A stretch of 32,632 bases of DNA from Dehalococcoidia bacterium (GCA_003599745.1 QZJL01000011.1:1-32632), one strand, 5' to 3'. Numbered from the stretch's first letter, positions 8,575 through 20,042 are shown. Program-made: numbers and translations. Notes: generated from the letters alone by a model not told the origin.

Positions 8575-9887
8575 AACTGCCCCAGGTTGCGGGGCATCTT
8601 GCCGCCGGCGGTCATTTTCAGAAGCTTCTGCATCTGCTTGAAGCGGTTGAGCAGCTGATTTATATCCTGCGGGGTGGTACCGCTGCCCCGGGCGATGCGG
8701 CGGCGGCGGCTGCCGTCAATAATGTTGGGGGAGCGCCGTTCCTCAGTGGTCATCGAGAGGATGATGGCCTCTACCTTCTTCAATTCCTTTTCGCTGTCGG
8801 GCAGTTTTTTGGTCGTGCCTGACATGCCCGGAATCATCTCTAAGAGCTGGTTCAGCGGTCCCATTTTCTTCATCTGGCGCATCTGGACTAGGAAGTCATC
8901 GAGGCCGAAGCGGGCGCTTTTTACCTTTTTCTCTAATTCCTCGGCTTGTTCGCGGCTGAAAGCTTCTTCGGCTTTTTCAATCAGGCTGAGCATGTCGCCC
9001 ATGCCCAGGATGCGCGAGGCCAGCCGCTCCGGCTGAAATACCTCCAGGGCGTCGGGCTTTTCGCCGGTGCCGATATAGCGGATGGGGACGCCGGTCGCCC
9101 AGCGTATGGAAAGGGAGGCGCCACCCCGGGCATCGCCGTCCATCTTGGTCAAAATCAGGCCGGTAAGGCCGAGCCGCTGGTGGAATTCCCCGGCGATGCG
9201 CACTGCTTCTTGGCCGGTCATAGCGTCGGCCACGAGCAAAATCTCGTTGGGAACCAGGATTTTCTTGACTTCTTCCAGCTCGGTCATCAGGGCTTCGTCA
9301 ATCTGCATGCGCCCGGCGGTGTCCACCACCGCCCAGCTTACTTCCTCTTTCCTGGCCTGCGACAGAGCACGGGCGCAGATGTCCTGCGGGCGGGACTCGG
9401 GGGTCTCACGATAAACTGGGATGCCTAAAGGGGTCGCCAGCGCCACCAGCTGCTCGATGGCGGCGGGGCGGCGGTTATCGGCGGCGACCAGCATAGGTCG
9501 GTGGCCGGATTTCTTCAAGCTCAGGGCGAGCTTGGCGGCGGTGGTGGTCTTGCCCGAACCCTGCAGCCCCACCAGCATCACCACCGAGGGTGGGCGGGGA
9601 GCACCTGTCAGCGGGCCGGGCGTTGGCCCCAGGATACCAACCAACTCCTCGTTGACGATTTTGATGATTTGCTGGGCGGGGGTGAGGCTTTCGAGTACTT
9701 CGGCGCCAAGCGCCCTCTCATTTACCCGGGTGGTAAAGTCCTTCACCACCTTGAAGTTGACGTCGGCCTCCAGGAGCGCCAGACGCACCTCGCGCAGGGC
9801 TTCTTCTAGGTCTTTGGGGGTAAGCTTGCCGTGGCGACCCAGGCGGCGGAAAATCTCCCCCAGCCGCTCGCTTAGATGTTCGAACAT
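8562..9887 (-). CDS. ffh: Signal recognition particle GTPase Ffh
   Basis: A 441-residue SRP54-type GTPase that binds 4.5S RNA and signal peptides of nascent membrane proteins and docks with FtsY. The N domain covers about residues 1-90. The G domain has the P-loop GLQGSGKT (107-114), DTAGR near residue 188 and [10 protein letters not shown] near residue 245. The methionine-rich M domain (about 300-435) contains [39 protein letters not shown] and a final MTAGGKMP. Length is normal. The gene converges with rpoD, overlapping it by 13 bases, so neither can have a separate terminator between them. A small ORF immediately upstream overlaps the ffh start by 16 bases. Confidence 0.96.
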   Translation of the reverse strand: MFEHLSERLGEIFRRLGRHGKLTPKDLEEALREVRLALLEADVNFKVVKDFTTRVNERALGAEVLESLTPAQQIIKIVNEELVGILGPTPGPLTGAPRPPSVVMLVGLQGSGKTTTAAKLALSLKKSGHRPMLVAADNRRPAAIEQLVALATPLGIPVYRETPESRPQDICARALSQARKEEVSWAVVDTAGRMQIDEALMTELEEVKKILVPNEILLVADAMTGQEAVRIAGEFHQRLGLTGLILTKMDGDARGGASLSIRWATGVPIRYIGTGEKPDALEVFQPERLASRILGMGDMLSLIEKAEEAFSREQAEELEKKVKSARFGLDDFLVQMRQMKKMGPLNQLLEMIPGMSGTTKKLPDSEKELKKVEAIILSMTTEERRSPNIIDGSRRRRIARGSGTTPQDINQLLNRFKQMQKLLKMTAGGKMPRNLGQFYSR

Positions 9888-10021
9888 ATCAATTTATTGT
9901 ATCGGGCGGATGAGGCTGGCGTCAAACGAGGGATAGAGACCTGGTAATCTTCGGCGAGGCAGATTTCAATCTGTTTCCTCAGCTCGGGAATTCCCTCAAC
10001 CACCAGTATGACGTCTTTCAT
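9872..10021 (-). pseudogene. Small ORF resembling the first ~30 residues of a response regulator
   Basis: From ATG at 10021, behind AGGGAGG at 8-9 bases, a 49-codon frame begins MKDVILVVEGIPELRKQIEI. This resembles the start of a CheY-like receiver domain (KxxILVVDDEPELR), but the acidic pair that binds Mg is lost (EGI in place of DDE/EDE). After about 32 residues the similarity stops; the rest ([15 protein letters not shown]) looks random and runs 16 bases into ffh. The simplest reading is a decayed remnant of a response regulator gene whose ribosome-binding site survives. It could still be translated and coupled to ffh. This is pattern recognition only. Confidence 0.35.
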
Positions 10022-10152
10022 GTTAGAGAGCCTCCCTTCCTGTGGATTTCGATATATTTCAAGATAGCACACCAGACGCCGCCTGAGGCTTTCTTTCAAT
10101 TGCACTTTCAGTCAGGTACTTATCACCGGATGGTACTTTTGTTTTGCCTTTA
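10022..10152. other. Divergent intergenic region between the small ORF/ffh and sbcC
   Basis: With the small ORF, this fills the 300-base gap between ffh and sbcC. It contains the ribosome-binding site of the small ORF on the minus strand. A plausible extended -10 for sbcC lies just beyond its end. I see no RNA gene and no repeat in it. Confidence 0.4.
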
Positions 10153-10161
10153 TGCTAAAAT
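10153..10161 (+). promoter_or_regulatory. Extended -10 promoter of sbcC
   Basis: TGCTAAAAT matches an extended -10 element. The predicted start is near 10168, followed by GGAGG at 10173-10177 and the sbcC ATG at 10188. No convincing -35 is visible, as is common with extended -10 promoters. Confidence 0.45.
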
Positions 10162-10187
10162 CATCCCTTAGCGGAGGCAGCTTGTAG

Positions 10188-12761
10188 ATGATTCCGGTGA
10201 GACTATCCCTGAATAACTTCATGTGCTATGGCAGCGACGTGGCCCCCCTCCGCTTTGAGGCTATCCACACCGCCACCATTAGCGGCGATAACGGCAGCGG
10301 TAAGTCGGCGCTGATTGATGCCATGACCTGGGCGCTCTGGGGGCAGGCGCGTACCCGTAGCGGCGACGACCTAGTAAAAAGCGGCGAGCGCGAGACAACG
10401 GTCATTTTCGATTTTCTTGTGGCTGATACCCTTTACCGGGTAAGACGCCAGCATGCCCGGCCCACCAGGGCGACCGGCTCGGGGCGGTCGGCACTTGACC
10501 TTTATGTTACCGACGGCGATGGCGGTTTCCGTACCATTTCCGAAAGCACCATTTCCCAGACGCAGCAGAAGATTTGCGGCATCCTGCGCATGGACTACGA
10601 CACTTTCATCAATAGTGCCCTCCTGCTCCAGGGGCACGCCGACGAGTTCACCCGCCAGACGCCTTCGCGGCGCAAAGAGGTGCTGGTCGGGATTTTGGGG
10701 CTGGACTACTACGAAGAACTGGAAATTGAGGTTAAGGAAAAGCTGCGTTCGCTGGACTCGGAGAAGCTGCGGCTGGAAGCTGCTATCAGCGAAGATAGCC
10801 AGGAGCTTGAAAAGCAGCCTGGATTAGAGGCGGCGCAGGCGGCGGCGCAGGCGGAAAGTACCCGACTGGAAGCGGTCGTGCGCGAACAGGCAGCGAAACT
10901 GGAAGGTATGAAGAAGCGGCATGACGACCTGAACAATATAAAACGCGAGTTTGAACGTCTTTCGGGGGACATCGCCCAGAGACAGGCCGAACTGGAGCGC
11001 TGGCAAAAACAGGCAGCGCAACACCGCGCCAATATCGAAGAATACCGCAGGCTCAGAGGCCGCCGCGAGGCCATCGAGCAGGGCTACCTTGGATTTGTGG
11101 AAGTAAAGAAGGCGGTAGCCGAAATGGAAAAGAAACTGCGGACGGTAGCGGGTCTTAACGAGCGTAAGCACCGCCTGGAAATGGCGGTCTATCAAGCACA
11201 GGAGAGCCTTAACAAAGAACACGCTCTGGCCCATCACCGCCTTGACGAGGTAGTAAAACAGGCTGAGAAAATCGCCGGGTTTGAGGCCGCTATCAGCGCG
11301 GCACGGGCCGAAATGGAGAGTCTGGCAAAAGAGGCTTCAGCGCTGGAAGAGAAAAAGCAAGCCTGGCAGGAGCTGCGCCTCGGCCAGCGTCGCCTCGAAG
11401 AAGAGCGCCAGCGGCTGGAAAAAGCCAGGGCCGACGTTGATGAGAAAATCCGGCTGCTGCTCGCGGGAGACCAGACGCACTGCCCCCTCTGCGAGACCGA
11501 ACTGGGCAGCGACCATATCCGCATCGTCGAGGAGAAATACCGCGCCGAGAAGAGGCAGATTGAAGACTCCCTGCTTGCCAATCAGGATGAAATGGCGCAC
11601 CGGCGTAAGGAGATCGGGGCGTTTGAAGCGGAAATAAGCGGCATCGAAGTCAGTCTCAAGGGAAGCCAGGCAAAAGCCCAGGAGCGTTTAAGCACCTTGA
11701 CCGAGCAGCTCCGGGTAGCGAAAGAAGCGGCGTCCCGGCTTGAACCCGTGAAGGAAGAAATCGCGCAAATCGAAGCGCGTCTTTCGGGTCGGGACTACGC
11801 CGTTTCGGAGCAGCGTATGCTTGGCGAAATTGACAAAGAGCTTGACGCCGTCGGTTATGATGGTGAGTTTCACGAGAGGACGCGCGAGCGCCTGGCGGCT
11901 TTAGAAAAGCATGAAGCTGAGAAAAGGAAGCTCGAAGAGGCTGACCGGCTTTTCGGGCAGGCGGAAATTGGCCTGAAAGAGGCGGAGACTGCCATAAGCG
12001 AGCTTTCGTCGGCTTTGGAAGCATACCGGCAGCGGCAGAAAACACTGTCCGGAGAGATGGCGCAATTGCCCGGTGTTACCGAAGAGCTTGCCCGTGCCGA
12101 GGGGGAACACCGCGCTCAGGATGCCGGGCAGCGCCAGATGCAGGAAAAGGTGGTCGAGCTACGCACTCGGTTGGCGCATCTTGCCGAACTTGGGGAAAAG
12201 CTGACCGCCACCAGAGGCAGGCTTGAGGTGCTCGGGCAGCAGGCGGGCATTTATCGCGATTTGCAGGTAGCTTTCGGCAAACGGGGCATTCCGGCGATGC
12301 TCATCGAGACGGCACTGCCGGAAATCGAAAACGAGGCTAATATGTTGCTTGGACGAATGACCGACGGTCGCATGGGCCTCAGGCTGGAGACGCAGCGGGC
12401 GACCAGGGCAGGCGACATCACCGAGACACTGGATATCAAAATTGCCGACGAACTGGGGACGCGTGACTACGAGATGTTCAGCGGCGGCGAGGCCTTCCGC
12501 ATCAACTTCGCCCTGCGTATCGCTCTCTCGCGCCTGGTGGCGAGACGGGCGGAAGCCCCCTTGCCAACCCTCATCATTGACGAAGGCTTCGGCACCCAGG
12601 ACGTTGGCGGCCTGGAAAAGGTGAAGGAAGCCATCAACTCCATTCAGGATGATTTCAAGATGATTTTAGTCATCAGTCACATCGAGGAGCTGAAAAACGA
12701 GTTCGACGCCCGCATCGAGGTGGTTAAGACGGCGAATGGCTCGAATTTAAGGTTGAATTGA
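10188..12761 (+). CDS. sbcC: SbcC/Rad50-type exonuclease ATPase subunit
   Basis: An 857-residue SMC-like ATPase of the SbcC/Rad50 family. With the SbcD/Mre11 nuclease it cleaves hairpins and processes DNA ends. The N-terminal Walker A is GDNGSGKS (33-40). A long coiled coil follows, interrupted by a zinc hook, HCPLCETELG with C432 and C435, that joins two molecules. A second coiled coil leads to the C-terminal ATPase half with the signature FSGGEAFRINFALRIALSRL (from 764) and Walker B LIIDEGFG (795-802). GGAGG lies 10 bases before ATG. No sbcD is adjacent, unlike in many bacteria. It ends 11 bases before the convergent HD-hydrolase gene. Confidence 0.93.
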   Translation: MIPVRLSLNNFMCYGSDVAPLRFEAIHTATISGDNGSGKSALIDAMTWALWGQARTRSGDDLVKSGERETTVIFDFLVADTLYRVRRQHARPTRATGSGRSALDLYVTDGDGGFRTISESTISQTQQKICGILRMDYDTFINSALLLQGHADEFTRQTPSRRKEVLVGILGLDYYEELEIEVKEKLRSLDSEKLRLEAAISEDSQELEKQPGLEAAQAAAQAESTRLEAVVREQAAKLEGMKKRHDDLNNIKREFERLSGDIAQRQAELERWQKQAAQHRANIEEYRRLRGRREAIEQGYLGFVEVKKAVAEMEKKLRTVAGLNERKHRLEMAVYQAQESLNKEHALAHHRLDEVVKQAEKIAGFEAAISAARAEMESLAKEASALEEKKQAWQELRLGQRRLEEERQRLEKARADVDEKIRLLLAGDQTHCPLCETELGSDHIRIVEEKYRAEKRQIEDSLLANQDEMAHRRKEIGAFEAEISGIEVSLKGSQAKAQERLSTLTEQLRVAKEAASRLEPVKEEIAQIEARLSGRDYAVSEQRMLGEIDKELDAVGYDGEFHERTRERLAALEKHEAEKRKLEEADRLFGQAEIGLKEAETAISELSSALEAYRQRQKTLSGEMAQLPGVTEELARAEGEHRAQDAGQRQMQEKVVELRTRLAHLAELGEKLTATRGRLEVLGQQAGIYRDLQVAFGKRGIPAMLIETALPEIENEANMLLGRMTDGRMGLRLETQRATRAGDITETLDIKIADELGTRDYEMFSGGEAFRINFALRIALSRLVARRAEAPLPTLIIDEGFGTQDVGGLEKVKEAINSIQDDFKMILVISHIEELKNEFDARIEVVKTANGSNLRLN

Positions 12762-12772
12762 CATAAAGCGGT

Positions 12773-13327
12773 CTATAATCCCAATTCCCCGGCAATCCCC
12801 TGCATCGCCCCCAGTCCCAGCGCGATGAACTCTTCCAGGCTCAGTCCCAGCTCGGAGCAGCCGGCTATCAGCTCGCGGTTCGCCCCGGCGGCAAAGCCCT
12901 TCTCCTTATAGCGCTTCAGCACCGAAGCCGCTTCCAGCTTCGCCAGCTTTTTGTCCGGCAGGACGAGCGCCGCCGCGGTGATGAGACCGGTCAGGGGGTC
13001 GGCGCAGATGAGGGCTTTTTCCAGCTTGGTGGTCGGCTTGAGGCCGTGCGTCTCGTTGTGCTTCAAGATGGCCTGCGCCATCTCTTCGCTGGCGCCAAGC
13101 TCGCGCGCCAGGTCGGCCCCCAGGACGCTGTGGGAGGCCTTATCGCCCTCGGTAAGCTCGACGTCAATATCGTGCAGTAGCCCGGTAAGTCCCCAGGTCT
13201 CTTCATCTTCCCCGAGGCGCTTCGCCAGCGCCCGCATGATAGCTTCAGTGGCGAACATGTGCTTGCGCAGGTTGGCGTTTTCCACGTTAACGCTGATGGA
13301 GTCCAGGGCATCTTCGCGGGTCAACAT
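12773..13327 (-). CDS. HD-domain phosphohydrolase downstream of uvrA
   Basis: A 184-residue HD-superfamily protein. Metal-binding candidates are H23 (RKHMFATEAIM), H52-D53 (LLHDID), H66, H90 (ILKHNETHG) and D110 (ICADPLTG), the usual H...HD...D arrangement with the extra histidines of HDIG-like proteins. Such proteins hydrolyse phosphate esters, but the substrate is not evident. AGGAGG lies 6 bases before the ATG. The gene starts 15 bases after the uvrA stop on the same strand, so the two are very likely co-transcribed. A link to DNA repair or nucleotide clean-up is only a guess from that position. Confidence 0.8.
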   Translation of the reverse strand: MLTREDALDSISVNVENANLRKHMFATEAIMRALAKRLGEDEETWGLTGLLHDIDVELTEGDKASHSVLGADLARELGASEEMAQAILKHNETHGLKPTTKLEKALICADPLTGLITAAALVLPDKKLAKLEAASVLKRYKEKGFAAGANRELIAGCSELGLSLEEFIALGLGAMQGIAGELGL

Positions 13328-13342
13328 TTCGCGCCTCCTAAA

Positions 13343-16204
<2,862 letters not shown>

Positions 16205-16228
16205 AATCTCCTCTGAAGCCTATAGTCA

Positions 16229-16258
16229 ATTGTAGCATTCGGCGTAAAACGGCCACAA
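16229..16258 (-). promoter_or_regulatory. Promoter of uvrA
   Basis: On the minus strand, TTGTGG (16253-16258) is separated by 18 bases from TACAAT (16229-16234), which carries a TGn extended -10. The transcript would start about 18 bases before the uvrA ATG. I see no clear LexA-type operator. Confidence 0.55.
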
Positions 16259-16287
16259 GCCGAGAGGCTGGATATAAGGAGAGTAGT

Positions 16288-17220
16288 ATGAAATTTTTGA
16301 AAGGGCTGGCCATCACGCTGGCGGGTTTTTTGCTGTTTGTGTCGCTATCGGCCTGGAGCACCGTGTTCATGCTGAAGCAGACGCTGGCGAACCCGCAGTT
16401 CGTCGCTGGCGAAATCAACAAGCTGGACACGGCGCAGCTTGGGAAAGAGATGGTCGGCGACCAGATTAAGGCGCAGCTCCCGGCTGATTTGAACCTCACC
16501 GGGGCGGTTGATGAGGTATTCGATGAGATGGCGCCGTGGTTCAAACAAAGGCTCGAAGACATCACCTACGCCGTCTTCGATTACCTGGGCGGGAAAGCCG
16601 AGCACGTTTCGGTGGAGATTTCCTTGGAGCCGGTGAAGACCGCCATCGAGGCCAAAATAAAACAGGCGCTGGCCGGGTCCCTGCCGTCGGGGATTGCCGG
16701 AATGCCCCCGGCGCAGCAGGCCGAGCTTATTGACCAGTATGCCGCGCAGTACGCCGACCAGGTGCCGGACAACTATACTTTCGAGTTTGGCGAGGATAAT
16801 ATCCCTCCCGAGTACCGGGGCATCGTCTCATACCTGAGATGGGCGGTCACCAATTTGAACGCCCTTTACTGGGGGTTGATTGGCCTGATGGTGGTGCTGG
16901 CGCTCGGCCTGTTCGCCCTCTACCGCGACATAAAGGGTTTTGCCCGCAGCCTGGCTTCGCCCCTGCTCACGGTGGGCGTGCTGGGATTTGCCGGCATCTG
17001 GATTTCCGAAAGCCTGATTTTACCCCAGACCGGCATGCTCGGCCTGCCCCCCGAGCTAAGCCGCTGGCTCGGCCAGTTCATCGCCGACGTTGATGCGCCC
17101 CTCAAGACCCTCTACATCGGCCTGGCGGCGGACGGCGTCGTCCTGTTCCTGGTCTCGATATTCTGGCGGAGGAGTGCCGCTAGGGCGGCGGGCGCACCCG
17201 CCGAAACGCCGCCGGGTTGA
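16288..17220 (+). CDS. Membrane protein of unknown function
   Basis: A 310-residue protein with an N-terminal hydrophobic helix (about 7-28), a largely extracytoplasmic-looking acidic domain of about 155 residues, then three further membrane helices (about 186-208, 222-246 and 279-296) and a short basic Ala/Pro-rich tail. The middle domain has amphipathic stretches such as DTAQLGKEMVGDQIKAQL and a PPAQQAEL segment. I do not recognise a named family and see no catalytic motif. AAGGAG lies 7 bases before ATG. The gene is divergent from uvrA and its stop codon overlaps the -35 of the following tRNA promoter. No function is assigned. Confidence 0.8.
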   Translation: MKFLKGLAITLAGFLLFVSLSAWSTVFMLKQTLANPQFVAGEINKLDTAQLGKEMVGDQIKAQLPADLNLTGAVDEVFDEMAPWFKQRLEDITYAVFDYLGGKAEHVSVEISLEPVKTAIEAKIKQALAGSLPSGIAGMPPAQQAELIDQYAAQYADQVPDNYTFEFGEDNIPPEYRGIVSYLRWAVTNLNALYWGLIGLMVVLALGLFALYRDIKGFARSLASPLLTVGVLGFAGIWISESLILPQTGMLGLPPELSRWLGQFIADVDAPLKTLYIGLAADGVVLFLVSIFWRRSAARAAGAPAETPPG

Positions 17221-17245
17221 GGCGAGGCCGGTTTTCGGCTATAAT
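17217..17245 (+). promoter_or_regulatory. Promoter of the tRNA-His/tRNA-Arg pair
   Basis: TTGAGG (17217-17222) and a perfect TATAAT (17240-17245) are spaced by 17 bases. Transcription would begin near 17252, a few bases before tRNA-His. The -35 overlaps the stop codon of the membrane protein gene. Confidence 0.7.
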
Positions 17246-17259
17246 TATCCCGTCTGGAC

Positions 17260-17337
17260 GGTGAGTGTAGCCCAGAGGCCTAAGGCGCCAGGTTGTGGCC
17301 CTGGATATCGTGGGTTCAAATCCCACCACTCACCCCA
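17260..17337 (+). tRNA. tRNA-His (anticodon GUG)
   Basis: The anticodon loop TTGTGGC gives GTG. The acceptor stem GTGAGTG/CACTCAC is extended by the histidine-specific G-1 (17260) opposite C73. The T-arm is GTGGG-TTCAAAT-CCCAC. CCA follows directly (17335-17337), so the 3' end appears to be encoded. Confidence 0.95.
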
Positions 17338-17345
17338 TTTTACAG

Positions 17346-17422
17346 GCGCCTGTAGCTCAGCGGACTAGAGCATCGGTCTTCGGAACCGAGGGTCGTGGGT
17401 TCGAATCCCACCTGGCGCGCCA
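17346..17422 (+). tRNA. tRNA-Arg (anticodon UCG)
   Basis: A 77-nt cloverleaf with anticodon loop CTTCGGA (TCG), T-arm GTGGG-TTCGAAT-CCCAC, discriminator G and encoded CCA (17420-17422). The acceptor stem GCGCCTG/CTGGCGC has a U6-U67 mismatch where most tRNA-Arg have a pair. It lies 8 bases after tRNA-His and is presumably processed from the same transcript. A short T-run (17424-17428) follows directly. Confidence 0.94.
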
Positions 17423-17495
17423 CTTTTTACCGCCATCCTGTTCGAAATAAGTCCGCGATGCGCTTGAACCGTCACCTGAAGTGAAACCGGAGTTA

Positions 17496-19577
17496 CTAGC
17501 TTTTGTCGTCGGCTACCTTACTATCGCCTTTTTCTTCCCGGGTCGAGGAGGATTCGACTACCAGGTCATGAGGTAAAGAATTTTTTATTTCAGTGACCGC
17601 TTGCGACCCCAGCCTTTGGGCGGCTTCCAGAGCGCCCCTGGCGGCTTCTTGAGCTGCCTTATTCTCTTCCAGGTGCAAAGCCCGTGACGTTTCCCGGGCA
17701 CCGGCGATAGCCTCAGTAGCAGCGCGCCCTAAATCTACGCCGGCTTCGCTAGCGCCCTCCACAACCCCGAAGGCGGCACCCCTAATGGCGTCATAGGGAC
17801 TCACCTGAGCGTCATCCAGGGCGCGTACGATACCGACTACTGCCGGCCCCGCCAGTTGCTCAATTTTCCCCGGCATCTCAACAAGTGCCTGGACAGCCCC
17901 CCGCGCTGCCTGTCGGGCGACTTCAGTGTCATGCTCCTGGGGTTTCCCCCCGGTCTTCCACAAACGGGAAAGCCCGTTCTGGATTGAACGTGCCAATCTA
18001 ACCGCCGTTCGACTGCCTTGTAAAGCCGCGGTCGTCACACTTTTGGCGGTGTCAGCCAATTGGTAGGCAGTAACGCCGATGGCGACATCCACACCGGGCA
18101 TGCGGCTTAAAAAACTTGCCGGAAACATATTCAACAAGTTTGGCTCGGGTACTGAAACCACCGACCGCAGGGCGGAACGTGTCTGCACTCTCAGTTCACT
18201 CAGAACCGCCTCCCGGCCGGCTTCTCCTTCCTCACGTAGAGCCGCCAGCATGTTCAAAGTCGCTAGCCCGATAATGAAGGTCAGGACAAAAAGAAAATCA
18301 AAGCCCGTAAGGTGTATCACTCCCAGGTTCACCGTCCGGGTGGGGTCGGCCCAGGTTAAATCCAACGCCAGTGTGCGCACGCTGAAGAAATGGGCAAGAA
18401 AGCCTCCAAGCAGTGGCCCGATACCGGCGCCCAGGTTGGTTGCCAGAGACGCACCGGCCAGATAGGGTGCCGATTGTGCTTGGGGAGCCAGCTTGTAGCC
18501 AATCGTACCGATTATCAGGCTCACCCCGGCGGCGGCGATACCGGCGAAGATGTGCAGCGTCACGAGCAGCGGAATAGTCAGGAAATATCGCTCGGGCATG
18601 GTGGTGAAAGTCCAGCCCAGGATAACCAGCAGGTAAAGCGAAGCGCACAGGGACAGAACCGCCTTGTTGCCGAAACGGTCGGCAAGCGGTCCCCACACGC
18701 GCAGGAATAATATGTTAAAGAACTGGCTCAGAATACTCAACCCGATTACCGCCGAGAGGGGCAGTCCCAGTCGCTGCAGCATGTAAACGGCGAAGAAGGG
18801 GACGGCCATATTTAGCGCAAGACTCCAGGACAGCAAGAACTTCATCAACTGTCTGAAGTTGCGGTCATGGAGCGGCATGGTGACGGTTTTCCACAAAGAC
18901 GGCGGTTTCCCCATTGGCTTTTGCATCAGTGGCTCCGGCATGCGTGACATGAATAGAGGACTGGCCAGTCCGAGGAAGAAAGCGCCGAAAAGGAGAACGT
19001 AGGTATAGCCAAGAACGGCGCTGTCCGCTAGCACTTCTCCCCGCCAGTAGTCCACAAAGAAGGCCGCTCCCAGCCCGAAGACCGCGGCCACGGCGGTTGA
19101 CAAGGCCAGCCGCCTTGAGAAAAAACGCCCCAGGATTTGCTGGGGCACCAGGTCGCGAACCCAGCTGTTCCAGGAGCAGTTGGTGACGGCACTGAAAACA
19201 CCGCGAATCGCCATCAGCACCAGGAGCGATGAAATCGCCGCAGCGCCGGGAACCTCGATGAAAATTGGGATAAGCGCCATCGGAAACCACAGAAGCTGTG
19301 CCACCAGCCAGGCAAACACGGCAATGGCCTTACGTCGGCGAAGCTTTTCCACCAGGAGAATGGCCGGTATTTGCAGTGGCTGCATGATGAAAGGAATTGC
19401 CGCCAGAATACCTATCTGAAGATTGTTGGCACCCAGGGCGATGGCAAATGCTGCCAGAAAACCGCTCGTGGTGATGCTGGTGAAACCGATGGAAGTCATC
19501 CCCTCCAACGTCAGCATGCGAAGACCATGGGCGGTCTCCTTATCAGACATGGTTAGTTTTGGCTCAAAAATGCTCAT
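17496..19577 (-). CDS. MFS transporter with a long Ala-rich helical C-terminal tail
   Basis: From ATG at 19577 the protein has 693 residues; GTG at 19601 would add 8, and the choice is unclear because GAGG sits almost against that GTG and nothing good precedes the ATG. The first ~450 residues have the hydrophobic pattern of a 12-helix major facilitator permease, with DRFGNKAVLSLCASLYLLV matching the family's inter-helix signature. The substrate is unknown. The remaining ~240 residues are not membrane-like. They form Ala-, Glu- and Arg-rich amphipathic helices with loosely repeated pieces (ARQAARGAVQALV, IRGAAFGVVEGASEAGVDLG, AQEAARGALEAAQRL) and a charged end (EEKGDSKVADDKS). Ordinary MFS proteins are about 400-450 residues, so this looks like a fusion. 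Confidence 0.85.
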   Translation of the reverse strand: MSIFEPKLTMSDKETAHGLRMLTLEGMTSIGFTSITTSGFLAAFAIALGANNLQIGILAAIPFIMQPLQIPAILLVEKLRRRKAIAVFAWLVAQLLWFPMALIPIFIEVPGAAAISSLLVLMAIRGVFSAVTNCSWNSWVRDLVPQQILGRFFSRRLALSTAVAAVFGLGAAFFVDYWRGEVLADSAVLGYTYVLLFGAFFLGLASPLFMSRMPEPLMQKPMGKPPSLWKTVTMPLHDRNFRQLMKFLLSWSLALNMAVPFFAVYMLQRLGLPLSAVIGLSILSQFFNILFLRVWGPLADRFGNKAVLSLCASLYLLVILGWTFTTMPERYFLTIPLLVTLHIFAGIAAAGVSLIIGTIGYKLAPQAQSAPYLAGASLATNLGAGIGPLLGGFLAHFFSVRTLALDLTWADPTRTVNLGVIHLTGFDFLFVLTFIIGLATLNMLAALREEGEAGREAVLSELRVQTRSALRSVVSVPEPNLLNMFPASFLSRMPGVDVAIGVTAYQLADTAKSVTTAALQGSRTAVRLARSIQNGLSRLWKTGGKPQEHDTEVARQAARGAVQALVEMPGKIEQLAGPAVVGIVRALDDAQVSPYDAIRGAAFGVVEGASEAGVDLGRAATEAIAGARETSRALHLEENKAAQEAARGALEAAQRLGSQAVTEIKNSLPHDLVVESSSTREEKGDSKVADDKS

Positions 19578-19638
19578 AATATTCTGTCCGGCGTAAGGCA
19601 CACCTCGGTGTTCTATTTCCGCACAGGTCTATTTTCTC

Positions 19639-19668
19639 ATTCTAACAGAGGAAATACTACCGTCTCAA
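19639..19668 (-). promoter_or_regulatory. Promoter of the long-tailed MFS transporter
   Basis: On the minus strand, TTGAGA (19663-19668), an 18-base spacer and TAGAAT (19639-19644) with a TGn extended -10. Transcription would start near 19632, about 30 bases upstream of the GTG at 19601. Confidence 0.6.
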
Positions 19669-19750
19669 CGCGTGACACCCGGGATGCCAGCTTGGCAGTC
19701 GTTGCTTTGGTTGATTAGAATACTATCGCGGTGTCTCACCTTCCCCCGTA

Positions 19751-19778
19751 TTGACACCCGCCAGTCTTGGTGTATACT
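19751..19778 (+). promoter_or_regulatory. Promoter of the small membrane protein/nitroreductase unit
   Basis: A perfect TTGACA (19751-19756) is followed after 16 bases by TATACT (19773-19778). The start near 19785 would leave a leader of about 25 bases containing GGGGAGGTGA ahead of the ATG at 19810. Confidence 0.7.
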
Positions 19779-19809
19779 TTTACATAAGTTATCGGGGAGG
19801 TGAAAGTAT

Positions 19810-20010
19810 ATGCCGTCTACCTTTAAGGCATTGGCCTCAATTACCGTCTGGGTGCTTTTCATCTTCGGTCTGCTGTCGCTGGTTGGCGGGTTCGGGCGCA
19901 TTGCCGCCGGCTCGCCGAGCACGTTTTTGATGAGCGCCTATTTCGGCTTCGGGGTAGCCAGCCTTTTCCTCTCGGTAGTTACCATGAAGCTCCGCAAGAT
20001 GCTGGATTAG
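19810..20010 (+). CDS. Small two-helix membrane protein
   Basis: A 66-residue protein made almost entirely of two hydrophobic segments (about 8-30 and 38-58), joined by a short Gly/Ser/Pro turn and ending in a basic tail (KLRKMLD). No family is recognised. It is well supported as a gene: it has a near-consensus promoter and a strong Shine-Dalgarno 9-10 bases before ATG. The nitroreductase gene follows after 32 bases and is probably co-transcribed, though no functional link is evident. Confidence 0.75.
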   Translation: MPSTFKALASITVWVLFIFGLLSLVGGFGRIAAGSPSTFLMSAYFGFGVASLFLSVVTMKLRKMLD

Positions 20011-20042
20011 CGTTACCCGGCGTCTTCTCAATAAGGTTACTG

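Noticed and set aside
19665-19922. Minus-strand 85-residue open frame over the small membrane protein
   Set aside because: The opposite strand has a consensus promoter, strong Shine-Dalgarno and clear membrane helices; this frame has none of these.
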